Shown here in pieces: positions 25,044 to 37,423 of a stretch of DNA of 64,000 bases. A model generated the notes under the pieces. That model saw only the letters and a list, made by a program, of their open reading frames with translations, did not search any database and was not told the origin of the DNA. Position 1 is the stretch's first letter, and every line of letters begins with the position of its first letter. The DNA is taken from the NCBI GenBank assembly GCA_001632435.1, contig KV423984.1:79296-143295 (forward strand), read 5' to 3'. A program made the translations under genes and the position numbers. The DNA is from Calocera cornea HHB12733. Taxonomy: Eukaryota; Basidiomycota; Dacrymycetes; Dacrymycetales; Dacrymycetaceae.

Positions 25044-25424
25044 GGTTAGAGAAGGCGTTTCCATAATCACTTCTGATGGTGATCTTGGACATTAGACCAT
25101 ATTCATTAGTTCAGTCGAAACAAAAGTAGACGAGAAGGGAAAGGTGTCTGATATCAGGTGGTTGCATGGGAATGATCTTTTCGCAACCCTGAAGTCAATC
25201 TACCCTGGATGTACGAGTAACTTGACGACCGCATGACAGTCCGTAAGGGGTCATCAGTGGCGGTGCAGACGCGTTCACAAATCAGGTTCCGCCTGCATTC
25301 CACGCATGTGCTGCTTCGGTGGCCAATGATAACACTAGGGTAACCCGTCTCGCTTCGCTCATCGTAACCGTTGTTTTTGGTCCCTCCCCAAGTCTGCTGA
25401 TTTTCTGCATTGCTCCCTTGTTGC
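25044..25424. other. 3' flank of NLR 1, nothing recognised
   Basis: About 380 nt of spacer leading into the low-complexity region. No gene or repeat was recognised. Confidence 0.4.
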
Positions 25425-25720
25425 CCTGTGGTGCCTGTCTTGCGGTGCCTGTCTTGCGGTGCCTGTCTTGCGGTGCCTGTCTTGCGGTGCCCGGCTTGCG
25501 GTGCCCGGCTTGCAGTGCCTACCTTGTGGTGTGCAGTATAGTACCTGTTGTGTGGTGCACAGTGCGGTGCCTATGTTGTGATGCCCATGCTATGGTGCCT
25601 GGGTTGTGGTGCTTGTGTTGCCCCACATTGTATTTTGTATGTGGTTCCTGCATGAGGATGCCCATGTTGTAGTGTCTATGTTGTGGTGACCATCTTGCTA
25701 TGCCTGGAGTGCTGTCCCAA
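25425..25720. repeat. 14-bp minisatellite (TTGCGGTGCCTGTC unit), degenerating rightwards
   Basis: At about 25425-25530 the unit TTGCGGTGCCTGTC repeats in near-perfect tandem, then shifts to a TTGCGGTGCCCGGC variant. From 25530 to about 25720 the array decays into irregular GTGCC/TTGTGGTG words. Open frames across it are artefacts of the repeat. Confidence 0.85.
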
Positions 25721-25965
25721 AGGGTTTGCTGTGCCCATCTTGTCTTGTGAGTCCTGGTCATCTTGTACAGTCAGGCTATGAAAGAGGAGAAGAGACCTCA
25801 ATCTAAGAGGTGAATCACTCTGTGCAGTGGTGGCCTCAGGCTCTGTACCATTGCCATATATATACCTCCTCCATTTGCCTCTCTCTATCCCTGTGTCTGG
25901 TCAGTGTGGTACACAATATATCAACTTCCCTTACTCTGACTGTATACTCCTGGCCTTGAAGGCCT

Positions 25966-26635
<670 letters not shown>

Positions 26636-26640
<5 letters not shown>

Positions 26641-26990
26641 GGGGACGCTCTAGTTCCTACTTTATTTGGCTCCTATTCACCTTAGGAGTGCCTCTCAGCA
26701 TGGAGCCCGGCCTTCAGGGTTTGAGCCTATGGCTCAGAGTGTGGCCCAGACAACCGCGCAGCCATGAGCCTGGCCACTCACCACAACTCAGCATGACTGA
26801 CTACAACTCAGACACACACAGCTGCACTTGACTCATAGTGACCCATGGCCTGCCCCATGATGTGCCCCATGATGTGCCCCATGAGACGCTCCATGGCCTG
26901 ACCCATGCAGATCTGTAGGGTATATATAGGTGGGCTTTAGGCCCCTTGGCTCCTCAGATCTGGTCTCTGAGGACTCTTGTCAGGAGTCAA
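26636..26990 (+). mobile_element. Possible solo LTR-like fragment
   Basis: The stretch begins TGTCAGGGGACGC and includes a 14-bp tandem CCATGATGTGCC near 26850-26885. It then has a TATATATAGG box at 26921 and, 30 nt later, an inverted repeat (TCCTCAGA, 7-nt loop, TCTGAGGA) at 26951-26973. A TATA box close to a conserved hairpin is typical of LTR promoters. There is no coding sequence for a retroelement and no proven target-site duplication, so this is tentative. Confidence 0.35.
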
Positions 26991-28570
26991 CCCATTTCGA
27001 TGCCATATCGATTGCATACCGAGCAGGACCCGCCATATCGATGACTGCAATGTCCTCAAGTGCTATGAACCCTGGACGATAATCTGCGGTATGGGCTGAC
27101 ACCCATGGCCACCAGCATATCGACATCTCGATGTGACCTCAAGGGTTATCGACAATATCGAAGTCCCTTCGATATGGACAAGACTACCGAGATGATTATC
27201 AGATGCACTGCACAATACCGAGTGGACCCTTGGTGACCACGATATCAGGTCTCGAGGCAATCCCGTGCAATCTCGAAGCAAGATGGCTTTCTCGTCTGCA
27301 CTTAATGATGTATCATGGACCCTCGGTACATCTCGGTGCAAGGAGTTTGACCCTTTGTCTAGTCTTGAGACTTTCGGATTATCGGTATCACATCTCAGCA
27401 CAACCTTTGGGTATCGATGGTATTCACAGACCGGTCGATTGAAGATCGACCATGGTGGATTACACTCGAACAGTATCGAACCCACTCTCGGTATGCGGCT
27501 CTGGGCTGCTGGGACATATCGAGGACTTGACTGGGCTTTGCCTGCACGATATGGATCTCGGCATGGGCATGAACACTCTCGAAAACATTCTCGGGCATAT
27601 CGAAGAGTGGTCGACTGTTGCAGGCTTTACTTGAAGAGTATCGCTGCTGTCTCGGTATTGGTTCTGCGATATCGGAGACACTCGAGCAGTCTTCGGTATT
27701 CCGATATCCCGATATGTGACCTTTGGGCAATATCGTACATCTCAAGATGGCAAGGGTCTCTCGGCAAGCTGATCGTGGCAATCGGAGTAGGGACTCGGCT
27801 ACATCGTGAGTCTCGGGTAAGATCGGCTGTGCTCGTGAGTACTGTACAGATCCAAGCCACAGTAGTTTGCTTCCTTTTCTTCATGTATATAGACCTGAGG
27901 TGCACCTTCTGTGCTCCTCAGATCTGATCTCTGAGGAATCCCGCAATCTTAGCCGATTTGTCGAAACTTAGCATCGATCTCCCGAGAACACTGTCGACAC
28001 CGATCTCAGCTGGCGAAACCCTCTCGGTTTGACCGACTGGGCAAGTAGCCTGGCGATATACTGTTGATACTCGGTTACCCTTTCTCGAGAACCCGACCTG
28101 CTGGACACCGATATGCCGAGTCCTCCTTTGGGACAGCTCGAGCTCACGGTCAACAGACCGATATGGAGATGTCAGACCTTCGGTTTTACCGAACAGCCGA
28201 AAGTACCTCTTATCGGATCGGTTCCTCAATCTCGCCCACCACTCGACATGAACAGCCTCTTCGTTATTCCTCGAACCTCCCGAGCGGACAGTCGAGAGAC
28301 TCGATATGGCAAGCCATGGACAGTAACCCTTTCCGATCGACACCGTACCCTGTCGATACCCCCCCGACACTCCTTACCTGTGGACGAGTCGACCGATCAT
28401 GGATCCGATGACAGCCGATACTGCTGTCTTGCTTCTTTGATGTACTCGATATCGTCTCGATCCCCTCTTGTCACCACCACCACTCCTTATTGGGTTATGG
28501 CTGTTCACGATATGCCGCTCGACACCGCGAGATGGACTCTCGGCCATGGCAACCCCTTATATCGCCCCCT
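26991..28570. repeat. CpG-context-biased island rich in TCGA/TCGG words
   Basis: No gene is supported here although several open frames exist. The DNA is full of words such as ATATCGA, TCTCGA and CTCGG at close spacing on both strands. Counting by hand in 27301-27660, 18 of 21 CpG dinucleotides sit in the context YCGR. The pattern runs through a second LTR-like promoter fragment at 27885. It looks like decayed repeat DNA with a strong context constraint. Confidence 0.55.
27885..27937 (+). repeat. Second copy of TATA box plus TCCTCAGA/TCTGAGGA hairpin
   Basis: GTATATAGAC at 27885 is followed 30 nt later by the same inverted repeat as at 26951, with one base changed in the loop (27915-27937). 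The distance between the two hairpins is 964 bp. This suggests two related LTR-like promoter fragments. Confidence 0.5.
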
Positions 28571-28879
28571 GTCACCCTCCTTATTGTATTTGGGTTAGTT
28601 ATCGACCACTGTTCGGGCCACTATTGATGATCCGCCTATGGCTGGATTGTTGTGCCCTCACAACTCTCCACTGTACACCCGTACTCTGTAGTCTCTATAG
28701 CCACCTCATCTATCCTATTCTTCACTCTATCCTTGCCCACCCAACCTACTCTATTGCTCTACCATTGACTCCAATCTCTGTCTACTCTTGGCGGCCTTAT
28801 AGGGTTACCATGTGCCCTCACATCTCCCCTCTCCTGCCACCTGTCTGCTGTTTTCCATCTCCCCTCTCCTGTCTCTCTC

Positions 28880-29058
28880 TTAGGGTTACAGGCTCTTTAC
28901 CAAGATTTTAACTTGATCATCCATTAATTCTTTTCAGTGTAATATATTCTATTTTTTAATGCATGAATTGTGTACTTCTACAGGTGTTAGGGTTGGGGTG
29001 TGGGGTTAGGGGTTAGCTGGATTTGCTTCCACTACTTTGCTTCCAGTGATTTGCTTCC
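28880..29058. repeat. TTAGGG-like repeats followed by a 14-bp TTTGCTTCC array
   Basis: TTAGGGTTA occurs at 28880-28888, TTAGGGTT at 28987-28994 and TTAGGGGTTAG at 29006-29016. Directly after, TTTGCTTCC recurs three times at an exact 14-nt period (29022, 29036, 29050). This is the right-hand counterpart of the telomere-like block at 13.3-13.5 kb. Confidence 0.7.
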
Positions 29059-29554
29059 ATTGTGTGACAGACCGGACCCTTGCTTGAAGCGCGACGCGGA
29101 CGACGCCACTGAGCCACGTGCTTTTTGGCACGTGGCAAAATCGTTTTGTCTTCATTATAGATAGATCTTGCGCCGCCCAACGGCTGTTCGTGCAGCAGCA
29201 AGGAAGCCATATCTGCAAAAGCTCTAGCGAATGATCCACGACGAACACGCAGGTCTGGGGAGAGCGCCTAACAGGAGGGGGCTGGATAACCACATCGCTC
29301 CGCTCCGACGCCACAGTATGACGTCTTGACAATCTGCCAGGGCAGCCTCGTGGACAATAGGCGCCTGACCAGCTCGCCCGCTGCCCCTATATTCCAGCCG
29401 CCCACCACCTCTATATTGCCGCTGGTCGCTATCTACTTCAATCCAATTCAGCTTGCGCTCGCTCGTCCTTCACTCACTCCTTCTTGCTTGTCCACCAAGA
29501 TCGCACTCCTAGGACGCTCGATTGGGGTCGGCGCCTATTGTGTGGGACGGCATC

Positions 29555-32500
29555 ATGGACCCATCATCGTCCAGTGCGGACGGCGCCAAATCGAGCCTCA
29601 ATATCTCCTTCAAGGAATGGAGGGATAAGGTCAGCGGGAAGCTGGACCCATTGAAGACCAAGCTCGAGAAGACGACGTTCCAGGTGATCGGTATCTCTGA
29701 GGTGCGCACCATCAATGTCAACCACTTCGAGCGAAATTGCTCATGCGTATGGTTTCCGCAGGAGATAGAGACGCGACAAAGCGATTGCAAGGAGCTGGCA
29801 ACGAAGCTGTATTGGGTTACGGAGCGTATCTTGAAGAAGGTTCCCGCCGCGGGAGATACAGACAAGGATGGATCAGTCAAAGACACGATCAACGCGTTGA
29901 CGAAGTACGCACCTGTCTTGCATTCTTCCCTCCGAAGCTCACTCACATGGACTCTGCAGGATCACATCCCAAATCACAGTCTTTGTCAAGAAGCGGCCTG
30001 CGACCTCTGCCGAACTCATGAGTGATAAGCGCGCAGAGACTATTACCAAATTCCTCAAGGACCTCGATGAGTTGCGTCAGCAATTTGTGGTACGGTGTCG
30101 TGCCAAATTTCCACTGGGCAGCGAATGAGCTCTATTTAGGAAGTTCATACCCTTGAAGTCAGCGTTCAGGTTGAACAGATGCGGTCGGAGGTGCGTGTCT
30201 TCCCATAATAAGCATGCTCTTGCTTATGAGGGTTCAGATGGCTGGTCTTTTCGCAACACAAATGTACGCCCCACCTCTCAACCGGATGTGGTATACTGAT
30301 AACCGCTCTATAGACCTTCCAACCTTCCGCTCCTTGAAGTCCCGCGCAAGCCGACCGTCTTCTATGGAAGGGACGACCTGGTGAAGTCAATCGTGCAGCT
30401 ACTCCTCCGCGAGGAGACCTGCCGCATCCCGCTTCTCGGCGCCGGAGGAATGGGGAAGACGTCCGTTGCGGCCGCAGCAATCAACGACAGATACGTCAAG
30501 GAGAAGTTCAGTGAGGGGATCATCTTCCTCAGCTGCGAAGGGGTCGTCTCCGCAGACGGCATCATCAATGCGTTGGCGGCATTTCTCGGCATACACGCGA
30601 AATCCCATGCTCGCCGGGCCTTACTGGCGTATTTGTCCTCTCACGGCGATATCCTGCTGGTACTCGACAACCTCGAATCGGCGCTGGAATCGGTCGACAC
30701 CGAGAACGTGGAACAGCTCTTGGGAGCGCTTGCCGAGCTTCCTCGATTATCCCTCATTATCACCATGAGAGGGACGATTCCGCCTACTTCGGTCGAGTGG
30801 GAAGACGCGTGCCTGCGTCCCCTTGATAGGATCTCCACGGAAGCTTCGCGCCAGATATGGGACCATGTAGCGAAGAAGCACGACGACAAGCTGGATCAGC
30901 TGCTTGCGCGGCTCGATGGGTTGCCCCTCGCAATCTACTTGATGGCGTGCCTTGGCAAGCTCTTGGCTCCCGCCAAACTGCTCGATGCGTATGATCGAGA
31001 AGCGACCAAGATCGTCAAGCTTCGAGGCGGCGGTCGCCTGAAGAGCCTGGAGGTCTCGATCGAGCTGTCGATCCAGTCGGCTACGATGCAAGAAGAACCT
31101 CATGCGTTACCCCTACTTTCCCTAATTTCTCTGCTGCCCGATGGTATCAACGTAGTGGCATTGCCCAGTTTGATATCATCGATGAGCACCGTCGTCACGA
31201 CAAGTGCTTCAGTGCTTTTGCAAGTAGCGCTCGCTTTCGACGACCGTGATCGACTCAAAGTGCTGTCGCCCATCCGAGACTATGTTCTTATCAAATACCC
31301 TCCGCAGGGTCTTGCCCTCGAAGAAGTTCGGGCAACGTTTATGAAGTTCGCCTTATGCGCGTACCTGCTTGGCACCGATCAAACTGAGAAGGCAGTGAAG
31401 CTGCTGTCGGCACAGTTTGGGAACATCACCTCGGTTCTCGTTCACTTCTGGAAGTCAGAACCCAACGAGAACGAGCTCAGCGAGCTCCTTGAAGCGACTG
31501 GGCAAGCAGCGGAATTCGCTCAAGTCACTGCTTATGGCGATTCCATCCTTCTACTGCGGGAGGCCAAGACCAGACTGATGAAACTGGAGCACTGGAAAGA
31601 CGCAGCAGACTGTACACAAAAAATGGCCGAGATACAGCGGATGCGCGAATACTTCCCTGAAGCTACCGAATTACTGAACGGGGCCAAGTCGTTATACCAG
31701 AGATCCCAGAACGGTGCGGGTATGGCGCGATGCACGTGGACGCTGGGCGAGATGTTGCGAATGCAAGATCGATATCCAGAAGCGGCAACGATGTTTCGCG
31801 AGGCGAAGACGGCATTCGAGGAGGTTAACGCTCGTCTTGGAGCAGCGCAATGCACGATGAGCTTGGGTGAAGTGCTACGCAGGCAGTCTCAGTATGATCA
31901 GGCAACCCAACACTTGCACGACGCAATGGCGGTATTCGAGGAGATGAACAACGAATTGGGCCAGGCTCAATGTCTATGGAGCCTCGGGAGTGTGCTGCGA
32001 ATGCAAGATAACATCGAGTCGTCAGTTCAAACCTTTGAAAGGGCCAAAACGATATACGACAGAATTGGACATCGTCTCGGCTCCGCACAATGCTTGCAAC
32101 GGCTCGGCGAAACTCTCCTCAAGGAGAATCAAGACGAGGCGTACAAGATGCTGAACGCAGCGAAAACAATATTTGAAGAGTTTCAAAACAGATTGGGCGC
32201 TGCTCAATGCTTATCGGGTATGGCTGATGCCCGACGACAGCAGCGGAACCTCGAAGATGCGACTCGACTGAATGCTGAGGCGGAGGCAAAGTTCCAAGAC
32301 ATCGGCAATTGTAAAGGCGTGGCAGAATGCACTTGGACTCGTGGTGTGATTCTGCGAATACAGAATCAGTACGAGGAATCAAGAGCGATCTTGGAGCAGG
32401 CCATGGCAGCGTACCTTGACATCAACGATCGGCCAGGAGTTGCGAACTGCCAAGAGTCCATCGGTTACGCTCTGCACGACCAAGGTCGGAATACAGAGGC

Positions 32501-32678
32501 TGTCTTGATTCTCAGGCAGGCGCTTGGGACATTTGAGTCAGTGGGGGATGAGGCTGGTGTGACGCGGTGTGCACAGTTCATGTCCGGCGTTGTTCGGGAG
32601 GAGCTCGAGGGCCCGACGGGAATCAGCGCAGCAGCTGAAGCACTTGCGGCGTTGAGCTTACGAGATAGACAGCCGTAG
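29555..32678 (+). CDS. NLR-like STAND protein 2: helical N-domain, NB-ARC, about 9 TPR-type repeats
   Basis: Six exons in phase: 29555-29701, 29762-29904, 29960-30089, 30140-30190, 30238-30263, 30314-32678 (953 aa). Exon 1 starts MDPSSSSADGAKSS; the earlier TTG of the same frame is not a credible start. The N-terminal module has FKEWRDKVSGKLDPLKTK and CKELATKLYWVTERIL. The NTPase has P-loop GAGGMGKTS at about residue 208, Walker B LLVLDN, ITMRGTIPP and GLPLAI. About nine 40-residue repeats carry the AQC/ADC signature. Exons 4 and 5 (51 and 26 nt) have exactly the lengths found in the genes at 21136 and 60420, which supports common descent. The role is inferred to be intracellular non-self or damage sensing. 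Confidence 0.88.
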
Positions 32679-33748
32679 TAATGATATCTATTGATCTCTG
32701 CAACAATTTAGTCATGAATCGCATATAGCGTGCTGTGTCCGTGAGCCGGCATGTTGATCTGACGAGCAAAGGTTGTATCAGTAGCCCAAGGAGGAGCTTG
32801 CAAAGCGAGCGACCTCGAACAGAGTAAGGGGTGGTGGGTTTGAGGTAGGCTGAGCTCGCAATACTCGAGGGACGGTTATGGTTGGTGATCCAGGCAGCAT
32901 TCCAATCGATGGCGGAAGCATTACTGTTGTGCTCTCTCCGGAAGCATTCGCCTAGGAGCAGTCACTCCAATCGCCCACCCATCAGCACACCGTCCATCTT
33001 CGGTATTATATCGACTCAGTCAGAGGGCTGAGCGATGATGGTTGAGGTATCCCGTTATCGCCAGCTATTCCCCCATCAGCTTGAGCTTGTCTAGACACTT
33101 GTCGCAGCGGTTGACAATTCTGCACTTCGGAGGACGGCAGTCGAAACTCATCAAGCGTCAGCACTCCAGTCAGGCCTAATCGGTGCGCACGCCTAGCTCT
33201 GCTGCTCGGTAAGCAATGCTGAGTGTTCTTCAGGGATCTCATACACTTGCCATGTGTGTGCCAATTCATGTCGACGACCGCTCTGCACCTACCGTCTGCG
33301 CGTCGCGTGTGAACCTTTTGCAGCACGGCTGCCCAGAGTAACGCCGACACGGCGTGCAGCATCCCGCTTTCCGAAGATGAGCTAGATGCCCTCGGCAACT
33401 GCGCCACCAAATGCTAGGGGTTGGAGCAGCGAATGAGCATTGGCACAACTCGATCCCCAACTCACAAGAATCAGCTGGCCTTGCCCCAGCGGCGTAGAGC
33501 TCCATATGCCGGCCCAATAACCATTCGGTGGCGGCAATGAACGGTCCCCCTATTCTTTCAGCAGCCCGTACAGCACCGCCACTTGTGGACCTCCACGTCA
33601 TCGGGTGCACTTCGAGCACGTCCGCCTGCCCAGGAACGGCACAGTCTTGACATTAGCACATACATCGCTATTGCGCATCTACATCCACACCCGGGTCTTG
33701 TCAGTGCCCGCACCCGTACATACAGTTCCCCCGCAGCACAGTACTCCC
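32679..33748. other. Convergent spacer; contains one copy of the NLR 3/4 duplication flank
   Basis: No gene is supported. The part from about 33180 to 33745 is related to 38440-39755, the corresponding flank of NLR 4. Shared words include CTAGGGGTTGGAGCAGC, ATGTCGACGA and CGGGTGCACTTCGAGCACGT. Open frames here are therefore shared remnants, not independent genes. Confidence 0.6.
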
Positions 33749-36700
33749 TCATGAAACGTTGCTTCCTTCCGTCCTTCCAGCCGGACCGTCGCTCGCCCTA
33801 TTGGCCCGCAGCTCTGCCAACCTCGCCCTGCACTTGTCCGCCCATACGCCGTTATCGACAGACTCGTAAAGCGCGACCGCTTCGACCAGCATGCGTTCCG
33901 CTTCTACACCTCTTCCTTGAGCCAACAATGGGTAGGCCAGTAACTGGCAGCAATTTGCCAACTCTAGACGATCTCCGATGTCTTCCAGTGCCGTTTTCGA
34001 CGCTTCCAGGGACTGGATTGCTTCCTCATGCAGACCCTGGGAGTACAGCACATCGCCGAGGATCCGATTGCACTGTGCCGCGCCGAGCCGATTTCCGATG
34101 GCCGTGAATGTCGCTTTTGCCTCTCCCAACATCTGTGCGGCGTCTTCGTACCGATCCTGCATGTACAGCACCTCGCCAAGGCTCTTGGTGCACTGTGCCT
34201 CCCCGAGCCGATTTCCGATGGCCGTGAATGCCGTCTTTGCCTGCCCCAACATTTGTGCAGCGTCTTCATACCGACTCTGCATCTGACGCACATCGCCGAG
34301 GCTCTGGGTGCACTGTGCCACCCCGAGCCGATCTCCGATGGCCGTGAATGCCGTCTTCGCCTGCCCCAACATCTGCGCGGCGTCTTCGTACCGATACTGC
34401 ATCCGCAGCACATTGCCGAGGCTCCGGGTGCAATGTGTCACACCGAGCCGATCTCCGATGGCCGTGAATGCCGTCTTCGCCTCTTCGAACGCTCCTGCAG
34501 CCTCTTCGTAGCGATTCTGCGAGAGCAGCACATCGCCGAGGCTCCGGGTGCACTGTGCCGCACCGAGCCGATCTCCGATGGCCCTGAATGCCACCTTCGC
34601 TTCCCAAAACATCTCTGCAGCGTTTTCGTACTGAGCCTGCATGTACAACACATTGCCGAGGCTCCGGGTGCAATGTGTCACACCGAGCCGATCTCCGATG
34701 GCCGTGAATGCCGTCTTCGCCTCTGCCAACGCTCCTGCAGCCTCTTCGTAGCGATTCTGCGAGAGCAGCACAGCGCCGAGGCTCCGGGTGCACTGTGCCA
34801 TGCCGAGCCGATCTCCGATAGCCGTGAATGTCACCTCGGCCTCTCCCAACATCTGTGCGGCGTCTTCGTACCGATTCTGCATCCGCAGCACATTGCCAAG
34901 GCTGTGGATGCACTGTGCCGCACCGAGCCGAGATCCGATGGCCGTGAATGCCGTCTTCGCCTCTCTCAACATCTGTGCAGCGTCTTCGTACCGATCCTGC
35001 ATCTGAAGCACATCGCCGAGGCTTCGGGTGCACTGTGCCGCCCCCAGCCGATCTCCGACGGCCGTGAATGCTGTCTTCGCCTCTCCCAACATTTGTGCGG
35101 CGTCTTCGTACCGATTCTGCATCAGCAGCACATTGCCGAGGCTCTCGGTGCACTGTGCCGCACCGAGCCAATCTCCCATGGCCCTGAATGCCGTCTTCGC
35201 CTCCCCCAACATCTGTGCTGCTTCTTCCCTCCGGTTCTGCATTCGCAGGATCTCGCCGAGCCGATAGGTACATTCCGCTGTACCCGCTGAATTGTGCTGT
35301 TCCTTCAACGTTCTGCGGGCCACTTGTACTAACCTCATAGCGTCGCCACAATATGTCACGTAAGAGAAGTAGGCCGCTTCCAACGTGACTTCCAGTAGTC
35401 CAGTGTGAAGTCCTGCCTGCGTGGCTCTTTTCAATCGGAACAAGGGGAATCGGTGCCTCTTTGATGCCAGCGAAGAGGACGGATCAGGCATGTTCCAGGA
35501 ATACACCAAAAAGGAGCTCAGATTTCCGAATTGGGTGGACAGCAAGGCCACTGCATCTTGGCGAAATAAGGTAACATGCTCGCGCTTCCCTAATATCATC
35601 CGCGTGAAGTATTGTCGTGTTTGATCCAGGGAGGACGGATTGGGGGGATATAGATCCGTGACAAAGTCACGAATCGGCGACAGGACCCGCAATCGGCCCT
35701 TCTCTTGCCAGCACAGCGCGACCTGTAGGAGTGCTGTCGCACATGCCGCCATGGTCGCTCGCATCCCAGGCACCATCTCGCGTAGCATATCGATCGAGGC
35801 TCCATCCGGAAGCAGACACAGTACAGAGAGCAACTTGAGCGCATTCGGCTCTTGAGCCATCGTCGGACACTCGAGGGACAATCGGAGGGTCATTTCCAAG
35901 CTGTTCTCTTTACCGCCACCTCGAGCCTTGAGCAGCTGTATTGCCTCGACGTCGTAGTCTTGCAGCAGTTGGGCAGGGCTCCGCTGGGTGAGCTGGGCTT
36001 GACGGGCCATGAGACGTATCGCAAGTGGGAGCCCATCGAGTCGACCGAGTAGCTCGTCCAGCTTGAAATCATCGTGACCGGCGATGGATGACCAGATGTC
36101 ACGGGACGAGGTGAGTGATAGCCTCTCCAGAGGCTGGCGGTACGCGTCTTCCCATATAACACCGTCTGGAGGGCCGTTGCCCCGCATGGTGAGGATCAGG
36201 GAGAGCGTCGAGACGGCCGCCATCATCCCCAGAAACGCCGTCACACGGCTTCCCTCGATCGACTCCACCACCGTCTCGAAGTTGTCCAGGACGAGAAGAC
36301 AGAGTCCTGCTGAAGACAGGCAGGTAATGATCGCACTGAGGGTTTGGGTTGATGAGGGAAGGTTGAAGTGTGCCGCAAGCGCCTTGATTACTCCTTCAAC
36401 AGAGGTGATGCCCTCGCAACTGAGGAAGATTTTGCGCTCTCCGTATTTCTCTTTGATTCGGGAGTCGTTCAGAATAGCAGCAGCCACCGCCGTTTTGCCC
36501 ATCCCGCCTGTGCCGAGGAGAGGAATCCGCCGTGATACGTCGCTGAGAAGCAGCTCAATGATCGACTCGACCAATTCATGTCGTCCGTAGAAGGAAGTCG
36601 GCGTATTGGGGATCTCCATCTGCATTCCATATGCAGTGGTGTCCTGTTGACTGAGATGGACGACTCGTGCCTCCTATTCAAAGGTTAAAGACAGCAGGAG

Positions 36701-37423
36701 CGTATCCCCGTATACTACTCACAAGGAACTCGATTCTGAGGGTTTCCAAGGTGTGACTGAACTGTGCCAGCTTTTCGGCTCGTTCGGTTGAAAAGCATTC
36801 CTCAACGCGGGAGCGCGGCGTCCGAACGAATGCCTCGATGTCATGCACAGTCCTAGATCAGGGCCGTTAGCCATGTGGGAACATCGTATGAGGGTTTTGG
36901 ACGCACCTTGATAGCATATCGACCGCATCTCTGCTCGCTTGGTCCGGAATGCTCTCAGCCTCCATCTTCTCCAACACCCGTTGCGTCACACGGGACACAC
37001 GGTCGATAATGTCTCGAACATCTTGGTCCATCGTTGCGATCTCCTGGTAGAGGGTTAAGGGGCTGGGGAGTAGAATGTGATACGTATGGGACGCACCTCT
37101 CGGATCCCCACCACCGATAGCACCGTCTCCTTGAACTTCCGCTTGACGGGGTCAACCGGCACGCCCATGTCCGACCACCATCGCTCGAAGACGTCCTTCA
37201 ACCGTAGTTCATGGTCGCTAGCGAGCGAGGACTACAATGTCGTGTTAGCGAGTAGGCTTGCCATGAAGAAGGTACATACCTCCGCACCATCACCAGCGGT
37301 CTGACTCCCTCCAGTGGATCTCATTCGTATCTGCTGAGGTTCGGCATCACGTTTCTTCAATAAGCGCCGCAATGCCTCAACCCCTGTCCGTCTCCCGCTA
37401 CTAGACGCATTGGCATTCGCCAT
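33749..37423 (-). CDS. NLR-like STAND protein 3: helical N-domain, NB-ARC, about 13 TPR-type repeats
   Basis: Five exons on the minus strand, in phase: 37423-37280, 37231-37097, 37043-36907, 36852-36723, 36673-33749 (1156 aa). The start gives MANANASSSGRRTGVEALRR, then an N-module with VFERWWSDMGVPVDPVKRK. The NTPase has P-loop GTGGMGKTA at about residue 236, Walker B LLVLDNFE, LTMRGNGPP and GLPLAI. The array of about 13 repeats is built from 120-nt units so similar at DNA level (EDAAMLGEAKTAFTAIGDRLG-like) that they look recently homogenised. A long antisense open frame across the array is a by-product of that repeat. The large exon begins upstream of the internal Met-Gln-Met at 36625. It is a tandem paralogue of the gene at 39759-42954. 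Confidence 0.88.

Noticed and set aside
27265..27927. 220-codon frame in the CpG-biased island
   Set aside because: Several overlapping frames of similar length exist on both strands, no family resemblance or splice logic was seen, and the DNA is repetitive in character.
33980..35260. CRISPR-like appearance of regularly spaced repeats
   Set aside because: The period is 120 nt and codes for 40-residue TPR-type units; spacers are not unique and the host is a eukaryote.
34028..35351. Long open frames (up to 420 codons) antisense or out of frame to the NLR 3 repeat array
   Set aside because: They follow the 120-nt repeat period of the sense gene, have no independent start context or splice sites, and the same shadow occurs in NLR 4. 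They are by-products of repetitive sense codons.
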